Positions 45,386 to 53,671 of a stretch of 64,000 nucleotides of DNA are shown in pieces. The position numbers and the translations under genes were made by a program. Origin of the DNA: Sphingobium terrigena (lineage in GTDB: Bacteria; Pseudomonadota; Alphaproteobacteria; Sphingomonadales; Sphingomonadaceae); contig NZ_QVRA01000002.1 in assembly GCF_003591655.1 (NCBI RefSeq), positions 330,911 to 394,910 of the forward strand. The letters are read 5' to 3'. The number at the start of each line of letters is the position of its first letter. Position 1 is the first letter of the stretch. The notes under the pieces were generated by a model. That model saw only the letters and a list, made by a program, of their open reading frames with translations, ran no database searches and was not told the DNA's origin.

Positions 45386-46300
45386 ATGCTGAATGCGATG
45401 ACGGCCAATGCCTGGAGCGGTGCAGGAGAAGGGATCAATGCTGGCCTGCGCGTATCAAGCGTCGAGATTGGGTTGGTCCATGCTGCCGTCGTCCCCAATG
45501 GGCGTTCGGTATGGAGTTGCGGCAATCCGCTTCTCGATCTATCCGTCACACCACGTCCGGTTAACGCGCGTGGCGCATTCGTCGACAAGTGGGGCGGCAA
45601 TCGCTTCGAGAAACTCGGCGATATCGTGCTGGTGCCGCCTGGCCATCCTCTTTCTGTCCGGTGGGATGGCGGCGGCATCCAATCGTCGATCCGCTGCGAA
45701 CTGAAGGGCAAGCTCGCTTTACAGCGCCTGGGCGGCCAACTGGAATGGACCGACCAGCGGCTCCGGGCAGCGATGGATGTTTCCAGCCACACTGTAAGGT
45801 TGCTGCTGCGCCGATTGACGGAAGAAGCGCGCAGCCCACGCCGGGATTCAAAGCTTCTGGCGGATTCCATAGCGACCCAGTTGACGATCGAGCTTTGCCG
45901 CTATCTCGAATCCGTACAGGACGATCACGTCAACGGCGGACTCGCAGCCTGGCGATTGAGGCTCATCGACGAGCGCCTTCAGAGCCTGGCTGTTCCGCCG
46001 ACGCTCATCGAACTGGCGGCGCTGTGCAGCATTTCCGTTCGACAGCTTACCCGTGGCTTTCTCAAGAGCCATGGTTGCACGCTTGGTCATTATGTACAGC
46101 ATCACCGCATGGAAACTGCCAAGAAGCTTCTGTGGAACGAGGGTAGCGTCAAGGCCGTCGCAATGGCCCTCAGCTTTTCCTCGACATCGAGCTTTGCATA
46201 CGCATTCCGTCGCTGGACCGGGATCACGCCTCGACAGTTTCAGCAGCGCGTGTTGCGTTCGAATGAACTTGATGTGCGTAGGGGTAGCACGCCCATATGA
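45386..46300 (+). CDS. AraC-family transcriptional regulator
   Basis: A 304-residue regulator with an N-terminal cupin-like effector domain and a C-terminal double HTH: LIELAALCSISVRQLTRGF and VKAVAMALSFSSTSSFAYAF followed by RRWTGITPRQFQQ. It is divergent from the phosphotransferase-ACAD-SDR genes and 155 nt away, so it is their likely regulator. The gene downstream encodes a secreted hydrolase-like protein. Confidence 0.88.
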   Translation: MLNAMTANAWSGAGEGINAGLRVSSVEIGLVHAAVVPNGRSVWSCGNPLLDLSVTPRPVNARGAFVDKWGGNRFEKLGDIVLVPPGHPLSVRWDGGGIQSSIRCELKGKLALQRLGGQLEWTDQRLRAAMDVSSHTVRLLLRRLTEEARSPRRDSKLLADSIATQLTIELCRYLESVQDDHVNGGLAAWRLRLIDERLQSLAVPPTLIELAALCSISVRQLTRGFLKSHGCTLGHYVQHHRMETAKKLLWNEGSVKAVAMALSFSSTSSFAYAFRRWTGITPRQFQQRVLRSNELDVRRGSTPI

Positions 46301-46758
46301 CGCTGTTGATGATCGACATTCACGAGCGGAGTGCGCCCGGGCGATGAATCTGCCGCGCGTCGATAATCTGACACCGCCCCTCTTCCACGAGGAGGCCATG
46401 CCCTTCTTCGCCGAACAGGAACGCCGCCGCATGACGATACTCGTCTCCAGGATAGAGCGAGGCCGCGGTTTTCCGGGGCGTCGTGCTGCGCGCCTGTGGC
46501 GAGCGCTGCGCCATCACTGGCCTTAAGCTCATCCACGGGGCGGCAGGGCAGAAGCGGAGGTTGCGGATATCCGGTCGGTCGAAGCCAATTGCTCCGACAA
46601 CAAAACCCTTGCCAAAGGGCCGTTTACACATGAATCAGAGCCTCCGGCGTTTGGGAAACTCTTTTTTGTCAGCGCAGTCTGACAGTAGTACATAGCAATC
46701 GAGCAAGTTGAAAACGCGACTTTTGTTCACGAGCAAAGATGTGAATCACAGGCGAACG
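46301..46758. other. Gap with degenerate coding-like sequence
   Basis: About 460 nt between the AraC gene and the secreted hydrolase gene. Both strands contain short frames (minus 46320-46631, plus to 46526) with plausible amino-acid composition but no start signals or family motifs; one may be a decayed gene. The last part (about 46630-46758) is AT-richer and probably carries the promoter of the secreted protein gene. Confidence 0.45.
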
Positions 46759-49047
46759 ATGTTGGCACGTATCAGTATCTGTTTGGCGGGCCTCGCAATC
46801 GGCAGCGTCATAAATGCCTGGCCTGCTCTCGCGGCTCCCGGAACACCGCTTGCAGACTCGCCACCCGCGGCAAGCCCCGTTTGCAAGTTCGAGCAACCTT
46901 CGGAGATGATCGTGCGCGCAGGCATCGAGCCAAAGCTGATCATCGACGAGCACTGCGCCGATCCCTACTTCAACGCCAGCAACTTCGTGATAACCAGCAC
47001 CACGCAGCAGACCTATGACGGTGTCGGCGGACCCATCCCTTTTACCGAGATCAAGGGCTACTTTCGCCCCCGCAATGTCCAGACCGATCCCTTGCCGCCG
47101 GGCGTCTTCGACAGCCCGACCCTGCGTCAGCAGGACTATGTTTTCCGCATCCCCGACAAGCGTTTCTTCCGCAATCGCTCGATGCAGATCCAGCATCCGG
47201 TTACCCCGGACAGCGTTATCGACAACCGCCTGGCTTTCACCAACGGAGCCATGTCGGTGAACCACGTCAACGCCGGTCCCGCCAACAGCTCGGCGCATTG
47301 GCGACACAGCGCGGCGGCCACGAAAATCGCCGATGATATTGTCCACAAGATGTATGGCACGACAGGCCGCATCTACAGCTATTATTGGGGGTGCAGCGGC
47401 GGCGGACAGATGGCCCAGGCCGCAGCCGAAGGTCAGAGCGGGGTCTGGGCTGGGGTCATCGTTATTTGCCCCGCCACGCGCGGGAACCCGGCCCACGCCT
47501 TTCAGTGGCAGGGACATTTTCTCCTGGCCGTGCCGCAAGCGAAGCGTGAACATTTGATGGATCTTAGAGCGGTCGGTCATGGTGTCGACGCATCGAATGG
47601 CCTCTCCGCTACGGAAAAGACCTTGCTCTACGATGGGCTCAACGAAGAGGAAAAATCGGTCCTTAACGAGCTGCTTGCCGCAGGCTATCCGCTTAACGAG
47701 CTGAACCCGATGATGTGGCTGAAGCCGATCGTCGGGACAGACGAGATTTTTCATCTCGACCCTACGTACGAGGACGATTTCTGGTCCAAGCCGGGTTACG
47801 CTGGCAGCAATCCGCCGTCCTACCTGACCGCCGCCAAGATCGACGGCTTCGCACCGATCACCGCAGTAAACCGCGATGCGGCGGGCGCGGTTGTATCGGT
47901 CCAGCTTGATCCCGCCGCTATTCCCCCGGTCCCGCCCGCCTCCGTCTCACCGATTGGCACCACCGGCCAGCGCTTCTACGTTTATGGGACTGATGGGCGC
48001 ACGCGCGTGGTGGATCCACTCCAGCGTTCCGACGCCTACGGAGCGCTTTCCGGTACGATCGACCGCCAGACGGGGCTGCTCAAGCTTTCGGGGAACAATA
48101 GCCCAGTCCTGTTGCAGGCCTTGGCCAAGGGCGGCCAGATCCGCGTCACCAACCGCTTCATTCTCGCCTCATACTTCTATCCGCGCCACACCATCGTGCC
48201 CGGATATTACCAATATGATCAGTATCGCAACGCCGACGGGACGCCGAAATATCCACAACGCGCTTACAGCGTGGCAGACCTATCGACCATGAGGAGTGGC
48301 GCCGGGGTGCTTTCTCTCGGCAACATCAAGACGAAGGTGATGCTCTTCCAGAACATGTCCGACTTTCTGGCGTTCCCCTCCTGGGTGGCGGGCTATGCGA
48401 ACAGCATCGAACAGACGCTGGGCAAGGCCAAGGCCGAACAGATGCTGCGGACCTATTACCAGGAGCGTGGCGGTCATACCAATGCCGGGATCGTCGGCGG
48501 AGTGTTCAACCAGGCGCTGATCGACATGATGGCCTGGGCGGAAAAGGGCGTGGCGCCCAAGCCGTCCTCGCGGTGGAGCTTCGACCTTCCGAATACCCAG
48601 GTCATCCTGTCGCCCGACGCGGCCCTGCGCAAGGGACTGCAGCCTGTGGTCGAGGTCACGGTGAACGGCAGCGATCATGCGAGGGTCGCCGTCGATGAGC
48701 CGGTGAAGCTCGTCGGCACATTGCAAATGCCGCCGACGACTGGTCAAATCGTGCAGTACAACTGGACCTACGGCACTGCGACTGACGCGACGGTCCTGCC
48801 CAAGCCGCAGCAGCGGGTCAATATTTCCCGCACCATCAGCTTCACGGCACCGGGCGACTACATCATCCGCCTGGCCGCCAACGGTCAGCGATCCGGCCTG
48901 GTCGATCCGGCTGACCAGACGTTGGCGCAGAACTTCAAGGAAGTCCGGGTGATCGTCGATGGACCGCCGGGATCGACCCAGCCGAATGGCACGCCGACGA
49001 AACCAAGCATCGACATTTCAGGAGGCGCGGCTCCACGCAGGCAATAG
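46759..49047 (+). CDS. Large secreted alpha/beta-hydrolase-like protein of unknown function
   Basis: A 762-residue protein with a signal peptide (MLARISICLAGLAIGS..., cleaved near ALAAPG). A nucleophile-elbow-like motif GCSGGGQMAQAAAEG lies about residue 215 (YYWGCSGGG), similar to tannase/feruloyl-esterase elbows (GCSTGG). A possible histidine region QERGGHTNAG is about residue 580, followed by a C-terminal Ig-like beta domain (VKLVGTLQMPPTTGQIVQYNWTYG, about 655-740). I do not recognise a precise family. The start at MLAR avoids a TTG start upstream. It may hydrolyse an exogenous ester that feeds the nearby acyl-CoA genes, an inference from position. Confidence 0.7.
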   Translation: MLARISICLAGLAIGSVINAWPALAAPGTPLADSPPAASPVCKFEQPSEMIVRAGIEPKLIIDEHCADPYFNASNFVITSTTQQTYDGVGGPIPFTEIKGYFRPRNVQTDPLPPGVFDSPTLRQQDYVFRIPDKRFFRNRSMQIQHPVTPDSVIDNRLAFTNGAMSVNHVNAGPANSSAHWRHSAAATKIADDIVHKMYGTTGRIYSYYWGCSGGGQMAQAAAEGQSGVWAGVIVICPATRGNPAHAFQWQGHFLLAVPQAKREHLMDLRAVGHGVDASNGLSATEKTLLYDGLNEEEKSVLNELLAAGYPLNELNPMMWLKPIVGTDEIFHLDPTYEDDFWSKPGYAGSNPPSYLTAAKIDGFAPITAVNRDAAGAVVSVQLDPAAIPPVPPASVSPIGTTGQRFYVYGTDGRTRVVDPLQRSDAYGALSGTIDRQTGLLKLSGNNSPVLLQALAKGGQIRVTNRFILASYFYPRHTIVPGYYQYDQYRNADGTPKYPQRAYSVADLSTMRSGAGVLSLGNIKTKVMLFQNMSDFLAFPSWVAGYANSIEQTLGKAKAEQMLRTYYQERGGHTNAGIVGGVFNQALIDMMAWAEKGVAPKPSSRWSFDLPNTQVILSPDAALRKGLQPVVEVTVNGSDHARVAVDEPVKLVGTLQMPPTTGQIVQYNWTYGTATDATVLPKPQQRVNISRTISFTAPGDYIIRLAANGQRSGLVDPADQTLAQNFKEVRVIVDGPPGSTQPNGTPTKPSIDISGGAAPRRQ

Positions 49048-49229
49048 AAGCCGGGGATCGGAACGAGTTGGACATTCGGTGACGCCTGGCGGTGAACGCA
49101 TAAAGGGTGGTGAACTTTGTGCGGGCGCCAGCCGACGTTAAACCATAATCACGGAAGGTCCAACTCAGGTCCAGACTGTGTCAAAATGCGGCAGATATGC
49201 TATGGTGGTCTAGCGTTTTGGGGGATCAA

Positions 49230-49367
49230 ATGGGTCGCTTCATTTCTAATGCTGATCGCCAACAAACCACGCTATTTCCGCTCTGCGCAGATGATTGGAT
49301 CGGGGAAGATAATCCGGTTCGAATGATTGATGCATTTATCAACCTGCTCGACCCGTCAGGGAACTGA
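49230..49367 (+). pseudogene. Truncated IS1182-family transposase N-terminus
   Basis: A 45-codon frame starting MGRFISNADRQQTTLFPLC and continuing DDWIGEDNPVRMIDAFINLL. This is the conserved N-terminal start of IS1182-type transposases, normally 450-500 residues. It stops after LLDPSGN, and nothing resembling the DDE catalytic core follows in any frame. A decayed insertion-sequence fragment, at the border between the catabolic cluster and the RNA-repair island. Confidence 0.8.
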
Positions 49368-49705
49368 TCGCCCCTAAGAACCGCCCCTACGGTTTGTTGA
49401 GCAGGAAATTCACGGCAGCCCCTGGCCTGAATTGTCAAGGCGTCGGCCAACAGCCAACGCTGCCATGCATACAGCGCAACCCGCGACGACCTCGCCGCCA
49501 ACGGTGCCAGCGCAGGGGAACGGCCAAAGGTACGTAAAGGCAACCTCTCGGTCATAAGCCGAAAAGCTAATTTCTGCGCCTCCGGCGCGGACCGCCTTAT
49601 GAGCGAATGATTGAAGTTCAAGGCTATCGGTGGTTTTTGTATTTTTTCCGCAGGAACGCCGCTCTCTGATCAACGGCAAGGAAACATTTCTGTTCGGTCA
49701 TTATC
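49368..49705. other. Gap between the transposase remnant and rtcR
   Basis: About 340 nt. A minus-strand 89-codon frame (49410-49679, Ala/Gly/Leu-rich) has no Shine-Dalgarno sequence or known motif, and the overlapping plus and minus frames look equally plausible. Probably non-coding debris from the insertion event. Confidence 0.4.
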
Positions 49706-51289
49706 TCAAAAATGTGTCCAGCTCAGATCGAAACGCGCCAGATATTTCCGGAGCCGATCGGCATCGTTGGAGGAGGCGCGCCGCGACAGCGAGGCAGAAA
49801 ACAGGTTTCGGCCAGCCTCAGACAGCGAGCGGCTTTCGCGACAAACCTTCGTGACATAGGCGAGCTGCACCCGATCAAAAGGATCGATTGCCGCACGCTG
49901 TTCCGGGGAGAGCAACACATCAAGACCGTCATCACCGGTATGATCCGGTACCCATGCTCGCTTCATGCGGGCGATCTCAGTCTTTACGCAGTCGAGATCG
50001 ATGCGGCCTTTCGGGCTGAACGTCGCCATTCGCGTGATGCTGGCCGCCAGATCGCGAAAATTGCCCAGCCACAAAGCCTTCGCGCTCGTAGCGAAGGCAA
50101 TGTAATGGTCACGCGCTTCCTTGTTGAAGGTGACGCGGCTTCCTTCGCGTTCAGCAAACCGGTCGAGTTCATAGTCAAGGTTGGGCGCAATATCCTCACG
50201 GCGTTCCGCAAGGCCCGGCAGCGTGAACGTCCACAGGTTGAGCCGCGCATAGAGATCGTCGCGGAAGGTGCCATCGCGCACGCAACGGGCAAGATCGCGA
50301 TTGGTGCCGGCGATAAGCTGGAAGTCACTGGCGACATCCTTGTCAGAGCCTACGGGCAGGAACTTCTTGTCCTCGATCGCGCGCAGGATCATGGCCTGCT
50401 CGTCCAGCCCAAGCTCGCCGATCTCGTCAAGGAACAACATGCCGCCATCCGCTGCACGGAGAAGGCCGGGTCGGTCGGCGACCGCGCCGGTGAAGGCGCC
50501 TTTGCGATGCCCGAACAGTGCGGACATGGCGCTGTCGCCTTTCAAGGTGGCGCAATTCACTTCGACGAACCCGCCCTTCACCTGGTGACGCAGGCGCTTG
50601 AGTTCATAAATGCGCCGCGCAAGCTGGCTCTTGCCCGCGCCGGTCGGTCCCATCAGCAGCACGGGCGCGCGCGAGCGGATCGCGACCTGCTCGATCTCGT
50701 CGATCATCCGGTTGAACGCCGCGTTCCGCGTCTCGATGCCGGACTTGAGAAAGGACGTGCTTTCCGCGCTCGCCGCCGCGAAGCGCGTGGCGATGCTGTC
50801 GTAGCGCGACAGGTCGAGGTCGATGGTCGTCCATGTGCCCGGCCCGCTCGACGGCGCGCCGCGAGAAGGCTGGGTCTGTAGCAGGCGACCCGGCAGGTAG
50901 TTCGCCTCGGTCAGCAGGAAGAGGCAGATTTGTGCGACATGGGTGCCGGTCGTGATGTGGATCAGATAATCCTCGACGTCCGGATCAAAGGGTTCTGCTC
51001 GCACGAAATCGAGCAGCTTGCCGTAAACTTCCTCGAAATCCCAAGGATCGTCGAAATCGAGCAGGCGTCGTTCGACCGTGGTCTCCGGCGAGACGGAGGC
51101 GATGTCTTCCGAGATATATTCGGCGAGCCGCTGATGTTGGCGGCCGTGAAGCATGATGAAGCGGTCGACCCGCAAATCCTCATGCATGGTCAGCCCAACC
51201 GAAGGGCGCCACTTGTTCCAGCGCGATGGGCCAAATTTGCTGGCATCCAGCGTGGAACCGAGGAATCCGATGACGACTGTTGGTTTCAT
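49706..51289 (-). CDS. rtcR: RtcR, sigma-54-dependent activator of the RNA-repair genes
   Basis: A 527-residue enhancer-binding protein. The N-terminal 180 residues are the CARF-like RtcR sensor (VVIGFLGSTLD..., LIHITTGTHVAQICLFLLTEA). An AAA+ domain follows with Walker A GPTGAGKS (214-221), the sigma-54-contacting loop GAFTGA (264-269) and Walker B GGMLFLDEIGEL; a C-terminal HTH lies around CRESRSLSEAGRNLFSASL. The CARF domain is thought to sense RNA ends or cyclic nucleotides and relieve inhibition of the ATPase. It is divergent from rsr, whose upstream region has a clear -24/-12 promoter. Confidence 0.93.
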   Translation of the reverse strand: MKPTVVIGFLGSTLDASKFGPSRWNKWRPSVGLTMHEDLRVDRFIMLHGRQHQRLAEYISEDIASVSPETTVERRLLDFDDPWDFEEVYGKLLDFVRAEPFDPDVEDYLIHITTGTHVAQICLFLLTEANYLPGRLLQTQPSRGAPSSGPGTWTTIDLDLSRYDSIATRFAAASAESTSFLKSGIETRNAAFNRMIDEIEQVAIRSRAPVLLMGPTGAGKSQLARRIYELKRLRHQVKGGFVEVNCATLKGDSAMSALFGHRKGAFTGAVADRPGLLRAADGGMLFLDEIGELGLDEQAMILRAIEDKKFLPVGSDKDVASDFQLIAGTNRDLARCVRDGTFRDDLYARLNLWTFTLPGLAERREDIAPNLDYELDRFAEREGSRVTFNKEARDHYIAFATSAKALWLGNFRDLAASITRMATFSPKGRIDLDCVKTEIARMKRAWVPDHTGDDGLDVLLSPEQRAAIDPFDRVQLAYVTKVCRESRSLSEAGRNLFSASLSRRASSNDADRLRKYLARFDLSWTHF

Positions 51290-51291
51290 AG

Positions 51292-51309
51292 TTTATCTCA
51301 TAAGATAAA
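51292..51309. promoter_or_regulatory. Palindrome TTTATCT-N4-AGATAAA directly upstream of rtcR
   Basis: A perfect 7-4-7 inverted repeat three nt upstream of the rtcR start, with a shorter palindrome CTATATCGATAG at 51317-51328. It sits where a Shine-Dalgarno sequence would be expected and lies about 130-145 nt upstream of the sigma-54 promoter of rsr, a normal distance for an enhancer. It could be the RtcR binding site and an autoregulatory operator. Confidence 0.45.
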
Positions 51310-51437
51310 TAACGATCTATATCGATAGAAAAATTCACCGTGTACCAGGCAGGCAGTCTTCGGTTCAAGGTCTATCGAATCATTTTATTCTTTGTTTATC
51401 AGATTGTTAGGAAATTTATTTCTGACTTCGGCGCCAA

Positions 51438-51454
51438 TTGGCACGTCCTCTGCA
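51438..51454 (+). promoter_or_regulatory. Sigma-54 promoter for rsr and the Y-RNA/rtcBA transcript
   Basis: TTGGCACGTCCTCTGCA matches TTGGCAC-N5-TTGCA closely: the GG (51440-51441) and GC (51452-51453) are 12 nt apart, as required. Transcription would start near 51465, leaving a leader of about 105 nt before the rsr ATG. RtcR, encoded divergently, is the expected activator. Confidence 0.8.
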
Positions 51455-51571
51455 ACGTATTGGTCGTTCGACGCGGCGATAATTCGCCTCTCGGACAAGC
51501 GGATCGGAAACATGGGGCGATCGGAATGGGCCGGTCGCCCCGGAACCGGCAGAGATACAAGGAAGATGCAC

Positions 51572-53131
51572 ATGGCCAACAAGAGCCTCTTTGCTTCCGC
51601 CGTCGCGATGCTGATGCCCAATGCGGGTAAAGGTGCCGATGCGACGAACTATGAGGGTGCCCCGGCCTATGCTTATGGGCCCGAGCAGAAGCTTGCCCAA
51701 CTGGCCGCTACCGGCACGCTGGCGGACAATTTCTATGGCACTACCGAAACGCAGTTGGCCGAGGTGCTGGACGCAGCGAAGGCGGTGGACCCGATGTTCG
51801 TTGCCCAGGCGGCCGTCTATGCGCGGTCATCGGGTACGATGAAGGATATGCCGGCCCTTCTGGCGGCGTATTTGACGGTGGCCGATCCCGACCTGTCGGT
51901 GCCGGTCTTCGGACGGGTGATCAACAGCGGGCGGTTGCTGCGCAGCTATGTGCAGATTCTGCGGTCGGGGCAGGTCGGGCGAACGTCGCTCGGCTCGCGG
52001 CCCAAGCGGCTGGTCCAGCGCTGGCTGGAGCAGGCGTCTATGCGCGATCTGATGGCGGCGGCGACGGGCAATGCCCCAAGCCTGGCCGACATCGTCAAGA
52101 TGGTGCACCCCAAGCCGGCGGATACCACGCGCAAGGCCTTTTATGGCTGGCTGATCGGCCGTCCCTATGACGTCGCCGCGCTGCCCGCCGAGATCGCCGC
52201 GTTCGAGGCATGGAAGAGCGATCGCTCGCTCCCCCTGCCACCGGTGCCGTTCGAGTGGCTCACCACTTTTCCGCTGAGCGCGGAACTATGGGCCGAACTG
52301 TCGACCCGCATGGGGTGGCAGGCGCTGCGGATGAACCTGAACACGTTGGCGCGGAAAGGCGCGTTCGGCGTGGACGGGGTCACTGATGCGGTTGCCGTGC
52401 GTCTCGCCGATCGCGATGCGCTCCGCAAGGTCCGGCCCCTGCCCTATCAATTGATAGTGGCATTGGGTCAGGTTGATGCGGGCGTGCCGCTCAAGGTGCA
52501 GGCGGCGCTGGAGGAGGCCTTGGAGCTGTCGCTTCAGGGGGTGCCGAAGGTGCCGGGTCGGGTTGTCGTCTGCCCCGATGTGTCGGGGTCGATGAACGCG
52601 CCGGTGACGGGCTATCGCAAGGGTGCCTCGTCCAAGGTGCGGTGTATCGATGTTGCGGCTCTGGTCGCGGCTGCGATGCTGCGGACCAATCGCGATGCTC
52701 ATGTGCTGCCGTTTGAGCAGAAGGTCATCGACCTGACGCTGAAGGCAACCGATCGGCTAGCGGTGAACGCGGCGAAGCTGGCGGCGGTCGGTGGTGGCGG
52801 GACCAATGTCTCGGCGCCGCTGGCGAAACTGAACCGGGAAAAGGCGGCGGTCGACCTTGTCGTCATCGTGTCGGACAATGAAAGCTGGGTGGATGCCACC
52901 CGGCGTGGTGCGACCGCGACGATGACCGAGTGGGATAAGCTGAAGAAGCGTAACCCAGGCGCCAAGCTCGTATGCGTGGATGTGGCGCCCTATTGGACGA
53001 CGCAGGCCACCGGCCGGGCGGACATCCTTAATGTCGGAGGCTTTTCCGACGCCGTGTTCGACACGATCGCGCGCTTCGTGTCCGGCGAGACGCGGGATTG
53101 GGTCGAGATCATCAGGAAAGTGGAGTATTAG
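51572..53131 (+). CDS. rsr: Rsr, Ro60-like TROVE-domain RNA-binding protein
   Basis: A 519-residue TROVE protein. The N-terminal two-thirds forms the HEAT-like ring that binds misfolded RNA and Y RNA. The C-terminal third is a vWA-like domain with MIDAS residues Asp336, Ser338 and Ser340 in CPDVSGSMN and a later GGGGTNVSAPL and SDNESW. AAGGAAG before the ATG at 51572 supports that start. Bacterial Rsr proteins work with Y RNAs and exoribonucleases such as PNPase in structured-RNA decay. Four Y-RNA-like modules lie directly downstream. Confidence 0.93.
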   Translation: MANKSLFASAVAMLMPNAGKGADATNYEGAPAYAYGPEQKLAQLAATGTLADNFYGTTETQLAEVLDAAKAVDPMFVAQAAVYARSSGTMKDMPALLAAYLTVADPDLSVPVFGRVINSGRLLRSYVQILRSGQVGRTSLGSRPKRLVQRWLEQASMRDLMAAATGNAPSLADIVKMVHPKPADTTRKAFYGWLIGRPYDVAALPAEIAAFEAWKSDRSLPLPPVPFEWLTTFPLSAELWAELSTRMGWQALRMNLNTLARKGAFGVDGVTDAVAVRLADRDALRKVRPLPYQLIVALGQVDAGVPLKVQAALEEALELSLQGVPKVPGRVVVCPDVSGSMNAPVTGYRKGASSKVRCIDVAALVAAAMLRTNRDAHVLPFEQKVIDLTLKATDRLAVNAAKLAAVGGGGTNVSAPLAKLNREKAAVDLVVIVSDNESWVDATRRGATATMTEWDKLKKRNPGAKLVCVDVAPYWTTQATGRADILNVGGFSDAVFDTIARFVSGETRDWVEIIRKVEY

Positions 53132-53136
53132 GAACA

Positions 53137-53297
53137 GGGTCGTGGCGAATGCTGGTGGGACTACATCCTCCACAGACAGGTCCGAAGAGTAAAGCGCCTG
53201 GAAGGCCGCAAGGTTGGAAGGGAGATGCGGGTTCGAATCCCGCCGCCGGAACGTAGCTTAAGGACCGCCGTCTCACCGTAACTGGTCGCCACGACCC
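53137..53297 (+). ncRNA. Y-RNA-like RNA, module A
   Basis: A perfect 12-bp closing stem joins GGGTCGTGGCGA (53137-53148) and TCGCCACGACCC (53286-53297). Inside are the array-wide motif GGCGAATGC (53144) followed at 16 nt by ACTACAT (53160), and a T-arm GCGGG-TTCGAAT-CCCGC (53227-53243). About 60 extra nt lie between the motif and the T-arm, and the D-arm-like part (TAGCTTAAGG, 53254) is degenerate. No coding frame is evident. Located 5 nt after the rsr stop. Confidence 0.75.
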
Positions 53298-53307
53298 GAC
53301 CAAACTC

Positions 53308-53421
53308 TCACGGCGAATGCCGGTGAAACTACATTGTCGGCGGTTCGAATCCGCCCCCGGTGCGAGCCGGGTAGCTCAGTGGGTAGAGCATGACCGTTTC
53401 ACCAAACCCTCGTCGTCGTGG
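53308..53421 (+). ncRNA. Y-RNA-like RNA with tRNA-mimic domain, module B
   Basis: Nine-pair closing stem TCACGGCGA (53308-53316)/TCGTCGTGG (53413-53421). Order inside: GGCGAATGC (53312), ACTACAT (53328), T-arm with TTCGAAT loop (53339-53355), a CCCGG/CCGGG stem closed by TGCGAG (53356-53371), then D-arm TAGCTCAGTGGGTAGAGC (53372-53389). The tRNA parts are in permuted order (T-arm first), and no anticodon arm exists, so this is not a tRNA gene. Confidence 0.8.
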
Positions 53422-53431
53422 ACGAGATCAA

Positions 53432-53568
53432 CCTGGCGAATGCCTGACGGACTACATGGATTGCAACTCCCCAGGTCGCAGGTTCGAATCCTGCCGGGTC
53501 GGTCCGTTATCGACCCGTAGCTCAGAGGTTAGAGCAGGTGGTGTCCGTCAAAACCCTCGTCGCCTTGG
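53432..53568 (+). ncRNA. Y-RNA-like RNA with tRNA-mimic domain, module C
   Basis: The clearest copy. Closing stem GGCGA (53435-53439)/TCGCC (53560-53564), extended by a CC/GG pair set. Inside are GGCGAATGC (53435), ACTACAT (53451), T-arm GCAGG-TTCGAAT-CCTGC (53478-53494), a perfect 7-bp acceptor-like stem CGGGTCG/CGACCCG (53495-53501, 53511-53517) closed by a 9-nt loop, then TA and D-arm GCTCAGAGGTTAGAGC. This is a circularly permuted tRNA elbow, as described for bacterial Y RNAs of the YrlA type. Confidence 0.82.
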
Positions 53569-53578
53569 ACCAATTACA

Positions 53579-53671
53579 TGCTGGCGAATGCTGGCGGGAC
53601 TACATCGGGAAAGGCCTTCGGGCCGAGCGGTTCGAATCCGCGAACGGTCTCGCCAAACCTCGTCGCCAGCA
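53579..53671 (+). ncRNA. Y-RNA-like RNA, short module D
   Basis: Perfect 9-bp closing stem TGCTGGCGA/TCGCCAGCA. Contains GGCGAATGC (53583) and ACTACAT (53599), a GGCC-TTCG-GGCC tetraloop hairpin (53613-53624) and a T-arm-like GCGG-TTCGAAT-CCGC (53627-53641), but no D-arm. It ends 24 nt before rtcB, whose Shine-Dalgarno lies in that space. Confidence 0.72.

Noticed and set aside
46320..46631. Possible gene on the minus strand between the AraC and secreted-hydrolase genes
   Set aside because: No homologous motif and no ribosome site; kept only as a note of degenerate coding-like sequence.
49410..49679. 89-codon minus-strand frame between the transposase remnant and rtcR
   Set aside because: No start signal or known domain, and overlapping frames on both strands are equally long.
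53137..53671. CRISPR array or ordinary tRNA cluster in the rsr-rtcB gap
   Set aside because: Repeats are 110-160 nt structured modules with irregular spacing and no spacers, so not CRISPR. T-loops and D-arms are present, but there are no anticodon arms and the arm order is permuted, so not tRNA genes.
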